Positions 36,646-46,093 of a stretch of 64,000 bases of DNA are shown here, in pieces. The notes under the pieces are model-generated. The model saw only the letters and a list, made by a program, of their open reading frames with translations. It ran no database searches and was not told where the DNA came from. This DNA comes from Corynebacterium gottingense (GTDB lineage Bacteria > Actinomycetota > Actinomycetes > Mycobacteriales > Mycobacteriaceae): NCBI RefSeq assembly GCF_003693265.1, contig NZ_RDRE01000009.1, positions 1 through 64,000 on the forward strand, written 5' to 3'. Position numbers and translations under genes: made by a program. Positions within the stretch are counted from its first letter, which is position 1. Each line of letters opens with the position of its first letter.

Positions 36646-38166
36646 TTAGAACAGCCCGGTCTCATTCTCGTCGTAGGAGACGAGCAAATTCTTGGTCTGC
36701 TGGTAGTGGCCCAGCATCATGAGGTGGTTCTCGCGGCCGATGCCGGACTGCTTGTAGCCGCCGAACGCCGCGTGGGCCGGGTAGGAGTGGTACTGGTTCA
36801 CCCACACACGACCAGCCTGGATGGCGCGGCCAGCGCGGTAGATCGTGTTCTGGCTGCGGGACCACACGCCGGCACCGAGACCGTAGATCGTGTCGTTGGC
36901 AATGCGGATCGCCTCGTCGTAGTCCTTGAAGGTGGTCACGGACATGACCGGGCCGAAGATCTCGTCCTGGAAAATCTTCATGTCGTTGGTGCCCTTGAAC
37001 ACGGTCGGCTCAATGTAGAAGCCGTTCTCCAGCCCCTCAAGCTTGTTCACGTGGCCACCGGTGAGCGTCTCCGCGCCCTCCTTCGGGCCGAGCTCCAGGT
37101 AGCTGGTGATCTTGTCCATCTGCTCCTGCGAGGCCTGTGCGCCCATCTGCACGTCCGTATCCAGCGGGTTGCCCACCTTGATCTGCTTGACGCGCTGAAC
37201 GCCGAGCTCGAGGAACTCGTCCGCGATGGACTCGTGGATCAGGGCGCGCGACGGGCAGGTGCAGACCTCGCCCTGATTCAGCGCGAACATGGCGAAGCCC
37301 TCAATGGCCTTCTGCTTGAAGCTGTCGTCGCGCGCGAGCACGTCCTCAAAGAACAGGGACGGGGACTTACCACCCAGCTCCAGGGTGACCGGGATGATCT
37401 TGTCCGCGGCCGCCTTGTTGATGATCTTGCCCACCTGGGTCGAGCCGGTGAACGCGATCTTGGCAATGCGGTCGGAGCCGCTCAGCGCCGCACCGGCCTC
37501 GTCGCCGTAGCCGTTGACCACGTTGACCACGCCAGCCGGGATGAGGTCACCGATCAGGTCCATCAGGTAGAGGATGGAGGCCGGGGTCTGCTCCGCCGGC
37601 TTCATCACCACTGCGTTACCCGCGGCCAGCGCCGGGGCGAGCTTCCACACCGCCATGAGCAGCGGGAAGTTCCACGGGATGATCTGGCCGACCACGCCGA
37701 GAGGCTCGTTGAAGTGGTAGGCGACCATGTTGTCGTCGATCTGGCTGAGGCGGCCCTCCTGGGCGCGGATCGCGCCCGCGAAATAGCGGAAGTGGTCAAT
37801 TGCCAGCGGGATGTCGGCGGCGAGCGTCTCGCGCACGGCCTTGCCGTTCTCCCAGGTCTCGGCCACCGCGATGTCCTCGAGGTGCTCCTCCATGCGGTCC
37901 GCGATGCGGTGCAGCATGAGCGCACGCTCCGCCACCGAGGTCTTCCCGAACACGGGCGCCGCCTTGTGCGCGGCGTCCAGCGCCAAGTTGATGTCCGCCT
38001 CCTTGCCGCGCGCGACGCGGCAGAAAGTCTCGCCGGTGACCGGGGTGATGTTGTCAAAGTACTCGCCGTCCACCGGCGCGACCCAGTCGCCGCCAATGTA
38101 GTTGTCGTACTGCTCGCGGTACTTCACGCTGGAGCCGGCGGTGCCGGGGTTGGGGTAGACAGTCAC
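36646..38166 (-). CDS. ald: Acetaldehyde/aldehyde dehydrogenase (NAD)
   Basis: 506 residues, the same length as C. glutamicum Ald. NAD-binding and catalytic motifs are intact: [33 protein letters not shown], catalytic Glu in LELGGKSP and nucleophile Cys in [11 protein letters not shown], and EIFGPVMSV. The CTC pair is characteristic of the ExaC/AldA branch. It oxidises acetaldehyde to acetate and completes ethanol use with AdhA (15633). GTG 38166 is preceded by AAAGGAAA. The open frame extends 14 codons further without support. Confidence 0.95.
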   Translation of the reverse strand: MTVYPNPGTAGSSVKYREQYDNYIGGDWVAPVDGEYFDNITPVTGETFCRVARGKEADINLALDAAHKAAPVFGKTSVAERALMLHRIADRMEEHLEDIAVAETWENGKAVRETLAADIPLAIDHFRYFAGAIRAQEGRLSQIDDNMVAYHFNEPLGVVGQIIPWNFPLLMAVWKLAPALAAGNAVVMKPAEQTPASILYLMDLIGDLIPAGVVNVVNGYGDEAGAALSGSDRIAKIAFTGSTQVGKIINKAAADKIIPVTLELGGKSPSLFFEDVLARDDSFKQKAIEGFAMFALNQGEVCTCPSRALIHESIADEFLELGVQRVKQIKVGNPLDTDVQMGAQASQEQMDKITSYLELGPKEGAETLTGGHVNKLEGLENGFYIEPTVFKGTNDMKIFQDEIFGPVMSVTTFKDYDEAIRIANDTIYGLGAGVWSRSQNTIYRAGRAIQAGRVWVNQYHSYPAHAAFGGYKQSGIGRENHLMMLGHYQQTKNLLVSYDENETGLF

Positions 38167-38268
38167 GTTCTGTTTCCTTTCGCGGTTTAGGAATGGAATG
38201 TGACCCACCCTACACCACAGGACTGACGAGAGCTAGGGCATAGCGCCTATCGACGCCCCGCCAACCCC

Positions 38269-39996
38269 TCACACCTGCTCAAAACGGGATGCACGCCCCT
38301 GCCCCTTCGGGACTATGTCGCCCCTGTCCGCTATCCCATCCAAGAGGCGCTTCGACGTCCCCCGAGCGACGCCGGTAAGACGCATAAAATCACCAGTAGT
38401 GATCGCTTCGTGGACGCTCAGCCAACGCTCGACAGTGCACGTCGCCTCCAACGGGTCAGTGGTTCGGTACGGCAGCAACTCGCGCACCGGATCTTCGTTG
38501 CGATGCCGCTCAATTCGGTCCACCGTGGTCTCCCCGAGCACCCACACATCGTTGTACTTGGCAACGATCGGGGTGGCGTCGACAAGCGTCTGCTTCGCCA
38601 CATCAAGCGCCGCCTGCGCAGATTCCGCAGATGCCTGGAGTTGCTCCGCAAGCTGGGACGGAGTGATAAACGGATGATAAAGAAGGTGGTAGAGCAAGAT
38701 GCTGAGGCGATAATCCTCCTTGCGTTCCGCAGGGCGCAAGGAGTTCATTACCTCAAGCACGGGCGTGGAAGGCATGCCGCCGCGCAACGTGACTTCAACG
38801 GAAACACCACTTACCTCTTCGATCTGCGGCGGGTTGTGCCCAAGCGCGATCATCGCGCGGTACATGCGGTCAATGCCGACCCCCTGTTTATCCACAAGCC
38901 CGGTCGCACGGAACAAATCTGCAAGCGCCGGGTACCTCGCTTCACGCTGCGTGAGAATGTTTGACGCATTCACATGTCCTACGAATCCGCCCGGACTGTG
39001 GACTTCCAGCATCGCGTCCGAATCAGTCCACCGCACCTCCGTCGGCCCGGACCTGTTCCAATCTCGGTGAATAACACCGTTGAGGACCGCTTCACGCACC
39101 GCACTGCGCGGTAACTGCCGGATCGGCACGTGGCTAAAACCGTGTTCCACCGTGACCTGAGAGTTGAGCACATCCAGTGCGGTTTCTACTTGATAGATTT
39201 GCTCCGCCAACGACTGTTCCGGCACCGGCGCCACTCGGTTGCGCACGCTTCCACTTGGGACATCGAACTGCGTGAGCTCTAGGCCAACGGTTCCCAGGCT
39301 AGTTACCAACATCGCTGCAGCAGCAGAAAGTCGACCATCACTGCGGAGCGCCCCAAGAGAGCGGAGGAGCTCCTCATCGGTCTGCTCCCATGGTTCTGCC
39401 TGTCGCCACTTTCGCAGGATCGAAAGCGCCTCTGGTCGTGCGTCGGCAGCAGTGCGCTCGGAAGCAATTGCCGTTAGGTCGAAAGACTGCATCGACGCAC
39501 GATGCTGCCACCACTCCGAGCGATCAACCGGCTGACACGAATCATCTACACGCCAGCGCAAACGATCAGACGTATCCTCAACAGGTGCCGGCGCCTGGCT
39601 GACAAGGATAACCAACAACCGAAACCCCTCGACTTGACGCGCCGAAATATCCGGAGCCACCCCGACCCGTGAGTTAATCTCCTGCCTCAGCCAATCAATG
39701 CTCAGCTCTGTGCCGAGTAAGCGCCCTGTGCCGTCTTCCACACCTACGATCAGGGCACCACCGCCGGGAGAATTCGCCATGCACGCCACTTCATCGGCAA
39801 GCTTGGTGGCAGCATCCGGATTCTCAGGCCGCCCCGGCAACAGCTCGCGCCCCTGCCTACGTCCAGCTTCTTCCTTAAAATCGATCGCCTGGGTTTCTTT
39901 TGTCCCCCTGAGACAGCCATCTTCTACCGAATCGAGAATCTGGGCAACCTCGCGCAGCAAGAATGCGCGGTGTTCCATTCCGCCGATCACTGCCAT
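38269..39996 (-). CDS. AlbA_2 (divergent AAA-4/Schlafen-like) domain transcriptional regulator
   Basis: 575 residues. The N-terminal AlbA_2 domain (about 25-150) contains QAIDFKEEA, ATKLADEVACMANSPGGGALIVGVED and a following DISARQ strand. The middle part carries the ATP-binding-like C-terminal region of COG2865 proteins (LPRSAVREAVLNGVIHRDWN, RWTDSDAMLEVHSPGGF, ADLFRATGLVDKQGVGIDRMYRAM). C-terminal winged-helix segments (ITPSQLAEQLQAS, ITTGDFMRLTGVARGTSKRLLDGI) would bind DNA. ATG 39996 has AGGAGG at 6 nt; ATG 40002 is too close to the RBS. Twin palindromes upstream suggest autoregulation. Some family members act in stress or phage response, but its role here is unknown. Confidence 0.82.
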   Translation of the reverse strand: MAVIGGMEHRAFLLREVAQILDSVEDGCLRGTKETQAIDFKEEAGRRQGRELLPGRPENPDAATKLADEVACMANSPGGGALIVGVEDGTGRLLGTELSIDWLRQEINSRVGVAPDISARQVEGFRLLVILVSQAPAPVEDTSDRLRWRVDDSCQPVDRSEWWQHRASMQSFDLTAIASERTAADARPEALSILRKWRQAEPWEQTDEELLRSLGALRSDGRLSAAAAMLVTSLGTVGLELTQFDVPSGSVRNRVAPVPEQSLAEQIYQVETALDVLNSQVTVEHGFSHVPIRQLPRSAVREAVLNGVIHRDWNRSGPTEVRWTDSDAMLEVHSPGGFVGHVNASNILTQREARYPALADLFRATGLVDKQGVGIDRMYRAMIALGHNPPQIEEVSGVSVEVTLRGGMPSTPVLEVMNSLRPAERKEDYRLSILLYHLLYHPFITPSQLAEQLQASAESAQAALDVAKQTLVDATPIVAKYNDVWVLGETTVDRIERHRNEDPVRELLPYRTTDPLEATCTVERWLSVHEAITTGDFMRLTGVARGTSKRLLDGIADRGDIVPKGQGRASRFEQV

Positions 39997-40048
39997 GTCC
40001 ATCCTCCTCGTGTGCGAATCTCACAACAATCGCCAAAATAGCAAAAGA

Positions 40049-40134
40049 TTGATAGATTAGACACCCCCTTAATCTGTCAATAATTCGCCAAATGACAAAA
40101 CGCTGACAGATTAGGCACCCCCTTAATCTCACAA
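40049..40134. promoter_or_regulatory. Twin dyad operators upstream of the AlbA_2 regulator gene
   Basis: Two sites, 40049-40080 and 40103-40134, each have 11-bp arms around a nearly identical 10-bp C-rich spacer (GRCACCCCCT). Arms of site 1 are TTGATAGATTA / TAATCTGTCAA and of site 2 CTGACAGATTA / TAATCTCACAA. The period is 54 bp. They lie about 50-140 bp upstream of the start codon, in the promoter position. Confidence 0.8.
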
Positions 40135-40240
40135 TGAATCGTCATTCCAAGAGACTCCGGATGATTCTGCGTTCAACTCGACGCCGCGCCCAGCCCGGCC
40201 GACTCATGCGTTTCCGCGTATATCTGGCAGAATCAACGGG

Positions 40241-41602
40241 GTGAACAAGAAGAATTCCCACGACTTCGTCGGCGCGCTCGATACAGAGGCCCACGACGTC
40301 GACATGAAGCCCACCCCGGCCGACGCCGCCCAGGAGCTCTCCCAAGAGCCCACCGACCGCGGCGAGGTCATCGCCGCAGATGGTCGCACCGCCGCCGCAT
40401 GGGCGCTGCGCTTCATCATCATCGTCGCCGCCACCGCACTGGTGCTCTACCTGCTCAAGTTCGTGTGGATGGGCCTGCTGCCCATCTTCCTCGCCCTCAT
40501 CGTGTCCACGGTCCTCTGGCCGCCGGTGCGCTGGCTGCGCTCCAAGAAGTTCCCCGCGGCCCTCGCCACCTTCACGGTGATCATCGGCTTCTTCGGCATC
40601 ATCGGCGGCATCTTCGCTGCGATGGGCCCGACCGTGAAGAAGCAGGGCACGCAGCTCTACGACCAGGCCGGACAGGGCGTCTACCAGATCATCGCCTGGG
40701 TCAACGAGCGCGTCGACCCCTCCATCATTGACCCGAACAAGATCCGTGAGCAGATCTCGCAGGTGACCGACGCGCTGCGCGGGCAGGCGTCGAATATCGC
40801 TTCCGGCGTCTTCTCCGGCATCGGCGCGATCGCCTCGGTGGGCACCACCCTGGTGCTCACGCTGATCCTCACCTTCTTCTTCCTCAAAGACGGCGACGGC
40901 TTCCTACCGTGGCTGCGCAAGTACGTCGGCGTGAAGGCCGGCTGGCACCTCACCGAGGTGTGCATGCGCTCCTGGAACACGCTGTCCGGGTTCATCCGCA
41001 CGCAGGCAATCGTGTCGGGCGTGGACGCCATCTTCATCGGCATCGGCCTCCTCGTCCTGGGCGTGCCGCTGTGGCCGGTCCTGGCTGTGGTGACCTTCTT
41101 CGCGGGCTTCATCCCGATCGTCGGTGCGTTTACCGCTGGCGCCTTGGCCGTGATCATCGCGCTTGTGTCCAACGGGTTCATGAACGCCGTGTTCGTGCTC
41201 ATCCTCATCATCGCCGTGCAGCAGATCGAGGGCAACGTCCTCCAGCCGATCCTGCAATCTCAGGCAATGGGCCTGCACGCCGCGATCGTGCTGCTCGCTG
41301 TCGCACTCGGCGGCACCATCTTCGGCATCGTCGGCGCATTCCTCGCCGTCCCCGTCGCGGCGGTCGTCGCCGTGTGGTTCCGCTACTGGGCCGAGATGGT
41401 CTCGCTGAGGACCGGCGAGATCACGGCGGACGACATTCAAATATCCACCGCGCAGAGCGAGAGCCTGGATTCTAGGGAGGCGTTCCTGGCCGTCCGCAAG
41501 CGCATGGCAAGCATGGCCAAGCTGCAGAAACCAGGCCAGAAGGCAACCTTGGGCTCGACGAAGGTGCCGCTTGACGACGCCGCGCCCAAGGATTCCGACT
41601 AA
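40241..41602 (+). CDS. AI-2E (PerM) family transporter
   Basis: 453 residues. A hydrophilic N-terminal tail of about 50 residues is followed by about eight membrane segments in the AI-2E family pattern: WALRFIIIVAATALVLYLL, LPIFLALIVSTVLWPPV and ATFTVIIGFFGIIGGIFA. A central extracytoplasmic helical loop and the conserved FIPIVGAFTAGALAVIIALV and VQQIEGNVLQPILQSQAMGLHAAIVLLAVALGG segments complete the pattern. The substrate is unknown; family members include Na+/H+ antiporters and putative signal exporters. Start GTG 40241 has no RBS and CAGAAT about 9 nt upstream, so it may be leaderless. Confidence 0.88.
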   Translation: MNKKNSHDFVGALDTEAHDVDMKPTPADAAQELSQEPTDRGEVIAADGRTAAAWALRFIIIVAATALVLYLLKFVWMGLLPIFLALIVSTVLWPPVRWLRSKKFPAALATFTVIIGFFGIIGGIFAAMGPTVKKQGTQLYDQAGQGVYQIIAWVNERVDPSIIDPNKIREQISQVTDALRGQASNIASGVFSGIGAIASVGTTLVLTLILTFFFLKDGDGFLPWLRKYVGVKAGWHLTEVCMRSWNTLSGFIRTQAIVSGVDAIFIGIGLLVLGVPLWPVLAVVTFFAGFIPIVGAFTAGALAVIIALVSNGFMNAVFVLILIIAVQQIEGNVLQPILQSQAMGLHAAIVLLAVALGGTIFGIVGAFLAVPVAAVVAVWFRYWAEMVSLRTGEITADDIQISTAQSESLDSREAFLAVRKRMASMAKLQKPGQKATLGSTKVPLDDAAPKDSD

Positions 41603-41671
41603 AAGGTGGACAGATCACGCATCGGTGCTTACCGTAGGCGCCGTACTGATACCGACGAACGAAGGAGCATC

Positions 41672-42196
41672 GTGGCTGACCTGAACGGTAAGAAGATCGC
41701 AATCATCTCCACCAACGGTTTCGAGGATTCCGAGCTGACCTCCCCGAAGGAGGCCGTTGAGGCTGCGGGCGCTACCACCGCCGTCATCGCTCCGGAGACC
41801 GGCGAGATCACCGGCAAGAACGGCACGGCCGTGAAGGTGGACCTCACCACCGCGGATGCCAACGCCGCTGATTACGACGCGCTCATCCTCCCCGGCGGTA
41901 CCGGCAACGCCGACGCCATCCGCGTCGATGCCCCGGCCGTCGCACTGGTCAAGGAGTTCAAGGCTGCGGACAAGGCCATCGGCGTCATCTGCCACGGTGG
42001 CTGGATCCTCACCGACGCCGACCTGCTCAAGGGCGTCAAGCTCACCTCGGTGGCAAACGTGAAGACCGACCTGGTCAACGCCGGCGCCAACTGGGTCGAC
42101 GAGGAGGTCGTGGTCGACTCCGGCTTCATCTCGTCGCGCACCCCGGCCGACCTCGAGGCCTTCAACGCCGCGCTGGTTGAGGAGTTTGCCAAGTAA
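41672..42196 (+). CDS. DJ-1/PfpI family protein (YhbO/PfpI-like)
   Basis: 174 residues. The class I glutamine-amidotransferase-like fold is clear: KIAIISTNGFEDSELTSP with the conserved Glu, YDALILPGGTGNADAI, and the nucleophile elbow AIGVICHGGWILTDADLLKG with Cys-His. The C-terminal VVVDSGFISSRTPADLEAF is also typical. Family members act in protein or metabolite deglycation stress; no further assignment is possible. GTG 41672 has GAAGGAG 4 nt upstream. Its terminator lies inside the 3' coding end of convergent cysZ. Confidence 0.9.
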   Translation: MADLNGKKIAIISTNGFEDSELTSPKEAVEAAGATTAVIAPETGEITGKNGTAVKVDLTTADANAADYDALILPGGTGNADAIRVDAPAVALVKEFKAADKAIGVICHGGWILTDADLLKGVKLTSVANVKTDLVNAGANWVDEEVVVDSGFISSRTPADLEAFNAALVEEFAK

Positions 42197-42199
42197 ACC

Positions 42200-43141
42200 T
42201 TAGGCCGCGTGCACGGTAGCGGGCGCTGCCGGTTTCTCAACGGGAACCGGCGCGCCCGCTACCGCTTTTTTCGCTTCTCGCGCCTTGCGCACGCCGCGCC
42301 AGGACAACGCCGCCCCCACCACAAGCACGGCGGCGCGTGCGGCCCACAGCCCCCAGTCGGGCGCGTAGAATGCGGCGAGCACCTTCGGCAGGTTCAACGC
42401 CACGATGAGCGTGCCCACGACGCCGCCGAGCAGGATGGGGTTCAGCCGCGAGACAAGCCACGCTCCGATCGGGGCGGCGATCACGCCGCCGATCAGCAGC
42501 GCAACCACGGCAGCCAGGTTGGCCACCAGGTCGTGCCACATCCCGATGGCAAAGCCGGCGGTCGCGGCGGCGGTGACCAGGAACTCCGCGGTGTTCACGG
42601 TGCCCACGATGCGGCGCGGTTCGCTCCGCCCCGCGGCCAGCAGCGTGGAGGTAGTTACCGGCCCCCAGCCGCCGCCACCGGTCGCGTCCACGAACCCGCC
42701 GAACACTCCCAGCCCGCCCAGGAAGGGCACCGAGTGCGGTTTCGCGGAAAGCTTTCGCTGCGTGATCCCGCGGGAGAAGCGGATCATCAGGTTCAGGCCG
42801 ATGAGCGCCAGGATGAGCGACATCACCGGCTGCGCGGCGTTGGCGGACAGGTTGGAGAGCACGGTCGCGCCGATGAACGCGCCGACCGCGCCCGGCACGC
42901 CGATCGACGCCACGACCTTCCAGTCCACGTTGCCAAAGCGCCAGTGCGCCACGCCCGCCGCCAGGGTGGTCCCCAGCTCTGCGGTGTGCACCACCGCGGA
43001 CGCGCCGGCGGGCCCGAGGCCTGCCAGCATGACCAGCATGGTGGTGGAGGTCGCGCCGAAGCCCATGCCCAGGCCGCCGTCTACAAGCTGCGCCGCCAGG
43101 CCGGCGACCGCGATGAGCAGCAGCGTGCTGAATTTATACAT
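42200..43141 (-). CDS. cysZ: TSUP-family sulfate permease CysZ
   Basis: 313 residues with about eight membrane segments and the TauE/SafE (TSUP) pattern: LAAQLVDGGLGMGFGATSTTMLVMLAGLGPAGASAVVHTAE and GGFVDATGGGGWGPVTTSTLL. In C. glutamicum CysZ is the sulfate importer encoded at the end of cysIXHDNYZ. ATG 43141 overlaps the cysY stop by 8 nt. The last codons (PAAPATVHAA) double as the arm of a terminator for the opposite gene. Confidence 0.93.
   Translation of the reverse strand: MYKFSTLLLIAVAGLAAQLVDGGLGMGFGATSTTMLVMLAGLGPAGASAVVHTAELGTTLAAGVAHWRFGNVDWKVVASIGVPGAVGAFIGATVLSNLSANAAQPVMSLILALIGLNLMIRFSRGITQRKLSAKPHSVPFLGGLGVFGGFVDATGGGGWGPVTTSTLLAAGRSEPRRIVGTVNTAEFLVTAAATAGFAIGMWHDLVANLAAVVALLIGGVIAAPIGAWLVSRLNPILLGGVVGTLIVALNLPKVLAAFYAPDWGLWAARAAVLVVGAALSWRGVRKAREAKKAVAGAPVPVEKPAAPATVHAA
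42215..42271 (+). terminator. Terminator of the DJ-1 gene embedded in cysZ
   Basis: Twelve-bp perfect arms GGTAGCGGGCGC (42215-42226) and GCGCCCGCTACC (42252-42263) enclose a second stem (GCCGGTT / AACCGGC) and are followed by GCTTTTTT. It is a classical intrinsic terminator for + strand transcription, lying in the cysZ 3' coding sequence. Confidence 0.85.
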
Positions 43142-43823
43142 GGGGTTCTCCTTCCAGCGCCGCGCGGTAGCGGTCGGCCACAATGTCCGCGAGCGCCGTG
43201 GTTAGGGGCTGCGAGGCCGTGGCCTCGGGGAACGGGTGCAGGGCGGCCCGCGCCTGGTCCAGGAGCAGGCCGTCCGAGACGAAGAGCGGGAGTAGGTGGA
43301 TGGGGGTCTGCGCCGCGCGCTCGGCCAGGGTGTTCGGCCCGCCGCGCGTCGCGGCGATGAGGGACGTTGGGCGCCCAGTTCGCTTTTCGACGCCACCGCG
43401 CACCCCCTCGTACCGCGCCGCCTGCTCCGCGTCGGACGTGCCGACTGGGTAGATGACGAGGTGGGCGTGGGGTGGGGCGTCGGCAAGCGCTTGCTCGGCG
43501 AGCACCCCGACGAGGTCCTCCCCCAGCCCGATGCTGGAGGCGCGGGTGAGCGGGAGGGACTCGGCGGCGGCCCGCATGTGCGTGGGGACGTCGTTGCGGG
43601 CGTGGAAGGCGTCGGTGAATAGGAGCGGGACCACGATGGCGCGGTCCTGACCAAGCGACGCGAGGTGCCGCGCGGCGCCCTCCAGATCGGGCTCGTCGAA
43701 CTCGAGGTGAGCGTCCGCGCCGGTGACGCCGAGCCGGTTGGCGGCCGCCGTGGTCAGCGCGCGTACACCGTCGCGGGCCCGCGGGTGGCGAGAACCGTGC
43801 GAGAGCGTGAGCAGGGCGACCAT
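43134..43823 (-). CDS. cysY: Sirohydrochlorin ferrochelatase-like CysY
   Basis: 229 residues with two CbiX-like halves. Half one begins LTLSHGSRHPRARDGV with the metal-binding His, then VVPLLFTDAFHARNDVP. Half two (LVIYPVGTSDAEQAARYEGV, IHLLPLFVSDGLLLDQA) lacks the second His. It should insert iron into sirohydrochlorin to make the sirohaem of CysI. It lies between cysN and cysZ, 12 bp after cysN. Confidence 0.88.
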   Translation of the reverse strand: MVALLTLSHGSRHPRARDGVRALTTAAANRLGVTGADAHLEFDEPDLEGAARHLASLGQDRAIVVPLLFTDAFHARNDVPTHMRAAAESLPLTRASSIGLGEDLVGVLAEQALADAPPHAHLVIYPVGTSDAEQAARYEGVRGGVEKRTGRPTSLIAATRGGPNTLAERAAQTPIHLLPLFVSDGLLLDQARAALHPFPEATASQPLTTALADIVADRYRAALEGEPHV

Positions 43824-43835
43824 GGCGACACCGAT

Positions 43836-45125
43836 CTAGCGCAGGCGCGCGCCCACCAGGCCGGCGGCGAGCGTGTTGCCGGAGGACTGGTCGATGAGCA
43901 GGAAGTTGCCCACCGCGCCGCGGGCGGCGTAATCCTCCACCGGGAGCTCGGCGGCGGTCTGGATGGTCACGTGCGCGATGTCGTTGAGGCGCACCGCGTC
44001 CGGGTCGAGGACATCCTTGTCCGCGGAGTCCAGGTCCAACACGCGGTCCACGCTGACCACGCGGGCGCGCTCGAGCGCCGTCCCGTAGCGCAGCTTCACG
44101 GCCTTGCCCGGGGTGACGTCCTTCTCCGAGAGGCCGACCACGGTGGCGGTGAACTCGCGCACGGGCTCCGGGCGCGTCCCGGCGGCGAGGAGGTCGCCGC
44201 GGACCAGGTCGATCTCGTCGGTAAGCCGCAGCGCGACGGACTCGCCCGCGCGGGCGGACTCCACCTCGCCGTCGGCGGTGTCGATGCCCGCGACGGTGGT
44301 GGTGCGGCCCTGCGGCGCGGTGACCGTGTCGCCGACGTGGATGGTGCCGGCGTTGATGCGGCCCGCGTACGCGCGGTAGTCGCTGGCGTGCTCGCGCAGC
44401 ACGTACTGGATGTTGAAGCGGAAGTCCAGGTCAAGGGCGCGGCCGGAGTTCACCGGCACGTCCTCGAGCACCTCGAGCACCGTCGGGCCGGTGTACCAGT
44501 CCATGTTGGTAGAGCGCTCGGCCACGTTGTCGCCCTTGAGCGCGGAGATCGGCACCACGATGGGTTGCTCGATGCCCAGCTCGTGCGCCTTCGCTTCGAA
44601 GGTGTCCTTGATCTGGGTGAACGTGTCCTCGGAGTAGTCGACCAGGTCGATCTTGTTCACCGCGAGGATCACGGTGCGCACGCCCAGGAGCTTGGCCACG
44701 GTGAGGTGGCGAATCGTTTGCTCGACGACGCCGTTGCGGGCGTCGACAAGCAGCACGACCACCTGGGAGGTGGACATTCCGGTCACCGTGTTACGGGTGT
44801 ACTGCACATGCCCCGGAGTGTCGGCGAGGATGAAGGTGCGCTTGTCGGTGGCGAAGTAGCGGTAGGCCACGTCGATGGTGATGCCCTGCTCACGCTCGGC
44901 GCGGAGGCCGTCCACGAGCAGGCTCAGGTCCAGGCCCTCGAAGCCGCGGTCCGCTGAGCTCTGCTCAACGGAGGCGAGCTGGTCGGCGAGCACGGACTTC
45001 GTGTCGTGCAGGAGGCGGCCGACGAAGGTGGACTTGCCGTCGTCGACGGAGCCGGCCGTGCACAGGCGCAGCGTCTGGCGCGAGGCCAACAGGTCGGTGG
45101 CGGTGGTCGGGGTTGCGACAGTCAT
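43836..45125 (-). CDS. cysN: Sulfate adenylyltransferase subunit 1 (GTPase)
   Basis: 429 residues of the EF-Tu-like GTPase that drives ATP sulfurylase. GTP motifs are GSVDDGKSTF (P-loop), ADTPGHVQYTRN (G3) and LAVNKIDLVDY (G4). Domain 2/3 beta barrels follow. There is no APS-kinase (CysC) extension, consistent with direct reduction of APS by CysH. Its start overlaps the stop of cysD (TGATG). Confidence 0.97.
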   Translation of the reverse strand: MTVATPTTATDLLASRQTLRLCTAGSVDDGKSTFVGRLLHDTKSVLADQLASVEQSSADRGFEGLDLSLLVDGLRAEREQGITIDVAYRYFATDKRTFILADTPGHVQYTRNTVTGMSTSQVVVLLVDARNGVVEQTIRHLTVAKLLGVRTVILAVNKIDLVDYSEDTFTQIKDTFEAKAHELGIEQPIVVPISALKGDNVAERSTNMDWYTGPTVLEVLEDVPVNSGRALDLDFRFNIQYVLREHASDYRAYAGRINAGTIHVGDTVTAPQGRTTTVAGIDTADGEVESARAGESVALRLTDEIDLVRGDLLAAGTRPEPVREFTATVVGLSEKDVTPGKAVKLRYGTALERARVVSVDRVLDLDSADKDVLDPDAVRLNDIAHVTIQTAAELPVEDYAARGAVGNFLLIDQSSGNTLAAGLVGARLR

Positions 45126-46057
45126 CAGAAGTAACCTTCCTTCTTGCGGTCCTCCATGGCGGACTCGGACAGGCGGTCATCGGCACGCGTTGCGCCGCGC
45201 TCGGTGAGGGTGGAGTTGGCGATCTCGGCGAGGACCTCGTCGATCGTGGTCGCGTCGGAGTCAACGGCGCCGGTGCAGCTCATGTCGCCGACGGTGCGGT
45301 AGCGCACGCGGCGCGTCTCAAGCGTCTCACCCTCGCGGGGCCCGCCCCACTCGCCGGCGGTGAGCCACATGCCGTCGCGGTTGAACACCTCACGGTCGTG
45401 GGCGAAGTAGATCGGCGGCAGCTCGATGCCGCGCGCGCCGATATACTCCCACACGTCCGCCTCAGTCCAGTTGGAGATGGGGAACACGCGCACGTTTTCG
45501 CCGGGCAGGGTTGCGCCGTTGTACAGGTCCCACAGCTCGGGGCGCTGGCGGCGCGGGTCCCAGCCGCCGAAGGAGTCGCGCACGGAGAACACGCGCTCCT
45601 TCGCGCGGGCGCGTTCCTCGTCGCGGCGCGCGCCGCCGAGCACGGCGTTGTAGCCCACCTCGGCGATCGTCTCTACCAGCGGCACGGTCTGCAGCGGGTT
45701 GCGCGTCCCGTCGGGGCGCTCCTGCAGGTCACCGCGGTCGATCCAGTCCTGCACCTCGGCCACGCGAAGGCGGAGCCCATGCTTTTCGACGACCCTGTCA
45801 CGGAACTCCAGCACCTCCGGGAAGTTGTGTCCCGTGTCCACGTGCAGCAGCTCGATCGGCGCCGTCGCCGGCGCGAAGGCGCGCAGCGCCAGCTCCAGGA
45901 CGACGCAGGAGTCCTTGCCGCCGGAGAACAGCAGGCCAACCTTGTCGAATTGGCCAGCGACCTCCCGCAGGATGTGGATCGACTCGTCTTCCAGCTCTTT
46001 CAGGTGCGGTGAGAGCGCACCGCTGCCGGCGCGCTCCCCGTTCGTTGCAACAGTCAT
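45125..46057 (-). CDS. cysD: Sulfate adenylyltransferase subunit 2
   Basis: 310 residues, an ATP pyrophosphatase-type enzyme forming APS from sulfate and ATP with CysN. The PP-loop LLFSGGKDSCVVLELAL (about residue 48) and the conserved RRDEERARAKERVFSVRD and GENVRVFPISNWTEADVWEYI segments are present. The C-terminus carries RYRTVGDMSCTGAVDS, as usual. It is 36 bp downstream of cysH. Confidence 0.97.
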   Translation of the reverse strand: MTVATNGERAGSGALSPHLKELEDESIHILREVAGQFDKVGLLFSGGKDSCVVLELALRAFAPATAPIELLHVDTGHNFPEVLEFRDRVVEKHGLRLRVAEVQDWIDRGDLQERPDGTRNPLQTVPLVETIAEVGYNAVLGGARRDEERARAKERVFSVRDSFGGWDPRRQRPELWDLYNGATLPGENVRVFPISNWTEADVWEYIGARGIELPPIYFAHDREVFNRDGMWLTAGEWGGPREGETLETRRVRYRTVGDMSCTGAVDSDATTIDEVLAEIANSTLTERGATRADDRLSESAMEDRKKEGYF

Positions 46058-46093
46058 GTGGTCCTTCTACTCCTTGTCCCAGGTTCCAGCGAT

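Noticed and set aside
35770..38190. 806-codon + strand open frame
   Set aside because: Runs antisense through two unrelated genes (secreted protein and ald), so it cannot be a real single gene.
40049..40134. Two-repeat mini-CRISPR possibility
   Set aside because: Only two copies, the 'repeat' includes dyad plus spacer, no cas genes nearby, and its place in a promoter fits operators better.
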